64,000 nt of DNA from Agathobacter rectalis ATCC 33656 (GTDB lineage: Bacteria; Bacillota; Clostridia; Lachnospirales; Lachnospiraceae). The stretch is from the NCBI RefSeq assembly GCF_000020605.1, contig NC_012781.1:1240001-1304000 (forward strand). The letters are read 5' to 3'. Numbering within the stretch: position 1 is the stretch's first letter; every line of letters begins with the position of its first letter. The notes beneath the pieces are model-generated. The model made no database searches. It was not told the origin of the DNA and saw nothing but the letters and a program-made list of their open reading frames with translations. Below are positions 60,895 through 64,000 of the stretch, piece after piece. The translations under genes and the position numbers were made by a program.

Positions 60895-62250
60895 ATGAAA
60901 AGAGAATCATTTAAATCACGTCTGGGATTTATACTGGTAAGTGCAGGATGCGCTATAGGCATAGGCAATGTATGGCGTTTTCCGTATGTGACAGGTCAAA
61001 ACGGTGGCGGTATTTTTGTACTGTTTTACCTTATATTTCTGGTATGCATGGGACTTCCGGTGCTTACGATGGAGCTTGCTGTAGGCCGGGCCAGCAGAAA
61101 AAGTGCTGTGATGAGCTACAAGGCTCTTGAGAAAGAGGGCAGTAAATGGCATATTCACGGATGGATAGCCATGCTTGGCTGCTACATGCTCATGATGTAT
61201 TACACAACAGTCTCAGGCTGGATGGTTGCGTATTTCTTTAAATTCCTAAAGGGAGATTTTACATCAGGCATGAATACTGATGACACGGCAGCTGCATTTG
61301 GAAACATGCTTGCAGACCCCAAGCAGATGGCTTTCTGGATGATAGTTACGGTTGTGCTTGGCTTTTTGGTGTGCAGCCGTGGTCTGCAGAATGGGCTCGA
61401 GAAAATCAGTAAATTTATGATGAGTGCTCTGCTCTTGCTTATCATTGTCCTTGCGGTGCACAGTATCACACTTTCAGGGGCTTTGGAAGGAGTGAAATTC
61501 TATCTTGTTCCAAATCTGGATGCGGTCTCTGAAATTGGAATAAAGAATGTAATAACAGCGGCCATGAATCAGGCGTTTTTTACGCTGAGTCTGGGTGTGG
61601 CCGCAATGGAGATATTCGGCAGCTATATGGGAAAGGACTGCACTCTTGCAGGTGAGGGTGCCAAAATATGTGCTCTTGATACATTTGTGGCTATAATGTC
61701 AGGCCTTATCATTTTCCCGGCTTGCTTCAGCTATGGGGTGGAGGTAGACGCAGGACCAAGCCTTATCTTTATCACTTTGCCAAATGTGTTTGTAAATATG
61801 CAGGGAGGCCGCATATGGGGCTGTCTTTTCTTCATGTTTATGACCTTTGCCAGCTTTTCAACCGTTATTGCGGTATTTGAGAATATTATGTCGTTTGCCA
61901 TTGATATGTTTGGCTGGTCCAGAAACAAGGCTGCGCTAATAAATGGTGTGATAATACTTATTGCAAGTATGCCATGTGTACTTGGATACAATGTGTGGAG
62001 CAATCTGCACCTCATAGGAGGCAGGGATGTGCTTGACAGCGAGGACTTTATGGTAAGCAATCTGCTTCTCCCAATTGGCTCACTGGTTTATCTGCTTTTT
62101 TGTGTGACAAAGTGGGGCTGGGGCTTTGATAAGTATATAGATGAGGCAAATACAGGATCAGGACTTAAGATTTCAAGGAAGCTTAAACCGTATTTTCAGT
62201 TCATACTGCCGCTTTTAATTTTGTTTATTTTTATCCAGGGATTGATATAG
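60895..62250 (+). CDS. Neurotransmitter:sodium symporter family transporter (NSS/SNF)
   Basis: A 451-residue LeuT-fold transporter. TM1 has SAGCAIGIGNVWRFPYVTGQNGG, including the Na+ and substrate sites. Other conserved regions are FFTLSLGVAAMEIFGSY (TM6) and STVIAVFENIMSF (TM8). It likely imports an amino acid such as tyrosine, tryptophan or leucine using Na+. It follows the AGCS gene, making a two-transporter amino-acid uptake unit. Confidence 0.93.
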   Translation: MKRESFKSRLGFILVSAGCAIGIGNVWRFPYVTGQNGGGIFVLFYLIFLVCMGLPVLTMELAVGRASRKSAVMSYKALEKEGSKWHIHGWIAMLGCYMLMMYYTTVSGWMVAYFFKFLKGDFTSGMNTDDTAAAFGNMLADPKQMAFWMIVTVVLGFLVCSRGLQNGLEKISKFMMSALLLLIIVLAVHSITLSGALEGVKFYLVPNLDAVSEIGIKNVITAAMNQAFFTLSLGVAAMEIFGSYMGKDCTLAGEGAKICALDTFVAIMSGLIIFPACFSYGVEVDAGPSLIFITLPNVFVNMQGGRIWGCLFFMFMTFASFSTVIAVFENIMSFAIDMFGWSRNKAALINGVIILIASMPCVLGYNVWSNLHLIGGRDVLDSEDFMVSNLLLPIGSLVYLLFCVTKWGWGFDKYIDEANTGSGLKISRKLKPYFQFILPLLILFIFIQGLI

Positions 62251-62289
62251 TTATGTAGTTTTTGAAAATCAGACAGGAGAGTGTAAAAT

Positions 62290-63195
62290 ATGTTAGACCA
62301 GAATACCTTTATAGAGACAGTGCAGAGCGTGGCCGAGATTATCAGGACATCAGCGGAGCCGATAGGCAGAGATGAAATCATGTCTTATTTTAAGGATATG
62401 GAGCTTAATAAGGCGCAGGAGGATATGGTATTTGAATTTCTCATCACACCGCATGAGCAGGAGAATGAGAGTGCAGGCGATTATGAGGATGAATCACATG
62501 AGGACGAATTACATGGGGATGAATCGTCTGAAAATGCTGCATTGAACAATATAATTTACTCAGAAGGAGATTCGATGGCTGCCATAGCAGGTGGAAAGAA
62601 TAATAAGGCCAAGCAGGATAATGAAGCTGAGCCTGATATAGACGAGGACAGCCTTATCCCGGATTCACCTATGTTTAGGATGTATCTTGAGGAGCTTGAA
62701 GAGATACCTGATTACACAAAGGCCGAGCAGGACGATATGTACAAAAAGCTGCTTGCAGGTGATGAGAGTGTGATACACACTATATCAAATTTCTGGCTCA
62801 AAAGTGTGCTTGCCATGGCAAAGAAGCTTGCCGTTACATCAGAGGGCTTTGAGGACGTAGTACAGGAGGGAAACATGGGACTTTTCATGTGCCTTACTGA
62901 GCTCTGTGGCTGCGGGGATGAGATAGATGTGGAAAAAGAGCTTTTGGATGCCATAGAGGAGTCTATGAAAGAGTGTATCAGGGAGCAGACCGGTGAGGAT
63001 GAGAGCGAGAATACTGTGGTAGGAAAGGTTTCATTAGTAAACCGTGCAGTGGAGAAACTAAAATCCGATAAGGGTTTCGAGCCGAGTCTTAGTGAGCTTT
63101 CAGGCTACACCGGCGTGGATGAGGAGGAGCTTGAAAAGCTTCTGGAGCTTATCAAAAAGGCTGATGTGGAGAAAAATAAACAGGACAGTAAATAA
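62290..63195 (+). CDS. Sigma-70-like protein lacking region 4
   Basis: A 301-residue protein from ATG 62290 (ACAGGAGAGTG upstream). Residues 60-120 are acidic and low complexity. Residues 118-200 resemble sigma region 1.2-2: PMFRMYLEELEEIPDYTKAEQ followed by LAMAKKLAVTSEGFEDVVQEGNMGLFMCL, matching the DLIQEGNIGL core of region 2. A region 3-like helix (PSLSELSGYTGVDEEELEKLL) follows. Region 4, which binds the -35 box, is absent and the -10-reading aromatic residues are poor. It may be a regulatory decoy or part of a split sigma factor. It precedes a surface-type repeat protein. Confidence 0.7.
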   Translation: MLDQNTFIETVQSVAEIIRTSAEPIGRDEIMSYFKDMELNKAQEDMVFEFLITPHEQENESAGDYEDESHEDELHGDESSENAALNNIIYSEGDSMAAIAGGKNNKAKQDNEAEPDIDEDSLIPDSPMFRMYLEELEEIPDYTKAEQDDMYKKLLAGDESVIHTISNFWLKSVLAMAKKLAVTSEGFEDVVQEGNMGLFMCLTELCGCGDEIDVEKELLDAIEESMKECIREQTGEDESENTVVGKVSLVNRAVEKLKSDKGFEPSLSELSGYTGVDEEELEKLLELIKKADVEKNKQDSK

Positions 63196-63263
63196 TCTGT
63201 GGCATTTGTAGATTTGTGTCATATATTAAACCATACCTGAATATATGAAAGGATGGAAAATAT

Positions 63264-64000
63264 ATGGCACGATTTACTAATCAGGCACAGCTTCGTTATG
63301 GCAACAATGTAGCCAATTCAAATATAGCAGTCGGAGAAATACTGGAGGTGCTTTCTGCTACGAAAACAGCAGTCAAAAACACCTACAATCAAAACGATAC
63401 AATAACCTATGTGGTGAGCATCGTAAACTCCGGAAATACCGCGATAAACGGTCTGACACTTTCTGACAATCTAGGTGCTTATACCTTTAACACCAACACT
63501 CTTGTACCATTAACCTATGTGAATAATACCACAAAATACTATACAAACGGCACACTCCAGGCAGCGCCTGCAGTAACCCAGGGACCGCCTCTTAGCATAA
63601 CAGGCATAAATGTCCCGGCAGGTGGCAATGCAACTGTCATCTATGAGGCAGCGTTAAATGAGTATGCTCCTCTTGGCACAGAGGCATCTGTCACAAACAC
63701 CGCTACAGTAAGCGGCACAGGAATCACTCCGGTCACAGCAGCAGAGACAGTAAATGCCGAGGCTGCACCAAATCTTGCAATTACTAAGTCAGTAAGCCCT
63801 GTTCCTGTGACGGAAAACGGTACACTGACCTATACCTTCAGGATTCAAAACTACGGAAGCGTTGCGGCAACCAATACCACAGGCGTGGTTATAACAGACA
63901 CATTTGCTCCGGTTTTGAACAATCTTACAGCCGCATTAAACGGCACAGCCTGGACCGCAGCTACAGATTACACTTACAATGAGGCGACAGGCACATTTTC
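63264..64000 (+). CDS. DUF11-repeat protein, 5' portion
   Basis: The window holds the first 245 codons; the gene runs off the right edge. It starts MARFTNQAQLRYGNNVANSNIAVGEI and continues with DUF11 (conserved-repeat, immunoglobulin-like) modules: TKTAVKNTYNQNDTITYVVSIVNSGN at about 30-60 and ITKSVSPVPVTENGTLTYTFRIQNYG at about 175-200. Thr and Asn are abundant. DUF11 proteins are usually cell-surface or matrix proteins, yet no N-terminal signal peptide is present here. This N terminus, with an unsignalled strand, recurs in clostridial DUF11 proteins of unknown export route. GAAAGGATGG precedes the start. Confidence 0.82.
   Translation, partial: MARFTNQAQLRYGNNVANSNIAVGEILEVLSATKTAVKNTYNQNDTITYVVSIVNSGNTAINGLTLSDNLGAYTFNTNTLVPLTYVNNTTKYYTNGTLQAAPAVTQGPPLSITGINVPAGGNATVIYEAALNEYAPLGTEASVTNTATVSGTGITPVTAAETVNAEAAPNLAITKSVSPVPVTENGTLTYTFRIQNYGSVAATNTTGVVITDTFAPVLNNLTAALNGTAWTAATDYTYNEATGTF

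Overview
The window looks like the chromosome of a Lachnospiraceae gut Firmicute, most like Agathobacter (Eubacterium) rectalis or Roseburia. The grounds are moderate-to-low GC, strong AGGAGG-type ribosome binding sites, a fused FeoA-FeoB, a class II GalT, DUF1836 and YerC-type regulators, and a beta-galactan/galactose locus typical of that group. The species assignment is inference.

Layout. 1-0.26 kb: 3' end of an alanine-type aminotransferase. 0.5-8.3 kb: an ABC transporter (ATPase plus FtsX permease), its response regulator and kinase, then FeoAB. 8.4-12.6 kb: a mutarotase-like gene, a DUF1700/PadR pair (PadR frameshifted), and on the minus strand a HAD phosphatase, a SprT-like protein with a PcrA-like tail, and an orphan UPF0175 protein. 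13.2-27 kb: the galactan/galactose region. It holds a highly expressed-looking deacetylase-like protein with a small zinc-ribbon partner, an AraC regulator, a sugar ABC importer, a GH2 beta-galactosidase, an intracellular-looking GH53 galactanase, galK and galT. The inferred flow is import of beta-galacto-oligosaccharides, cytoplasmic trimming by GH53 and GH2 to galactose, then the Leloir steps. 27.3-36.9 kb: housekeeping genes (MATE, hisC, CPBP protease, YerC, DUF1836, pcrA, rlmD).

36.9-50.3 kb is an accessory, defence-type island. It holds a divergent Cys-cluster protein, a NACHT-type STAND NTPase and a complete type I restriction-modification set (hsdM, hsdS, hsdR) interleaved with two DUF4357 proteins, a frameshifted HTH gene, a frameshifted PUA/EVE-like gene and a third target-recognition domain with no good start codon. 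The central hsdS linker carries a 12-bp repeat encoding TAEL units. The island ends in a graveyard of fragments: a family A DNA polymerase tail, half an FtsX permease and a RhuM scrap. 50.3-55.4 kb: a ROK-regulated polyol/ketose operon (dehydrogenase, VOC protein, GPH symporter, PfkB kinase). 55.6-64 kb: a YitT protein with a structured leader, a double-domain PPK2, tRNA-Lys(CUU), a HAD phosphatase, AGCS and NSS sodium symporters, a sigma-like protein lacking region 4, and the start of a DUF11-repeat protein.

The most unusual signal is a pair of large palindromic elements at 12691-12972 and 27031-27268. Each has long, imperfectly self-complementary arms around a core of exactly 101 nt, and each core carries two hairpins with a GTCCAT-type loop. 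The stem sequences differ between the copies while pairing is kept, which is what compensatory change in a structured RNA or DNA-hairpin element would produce. I do not recognise the family.
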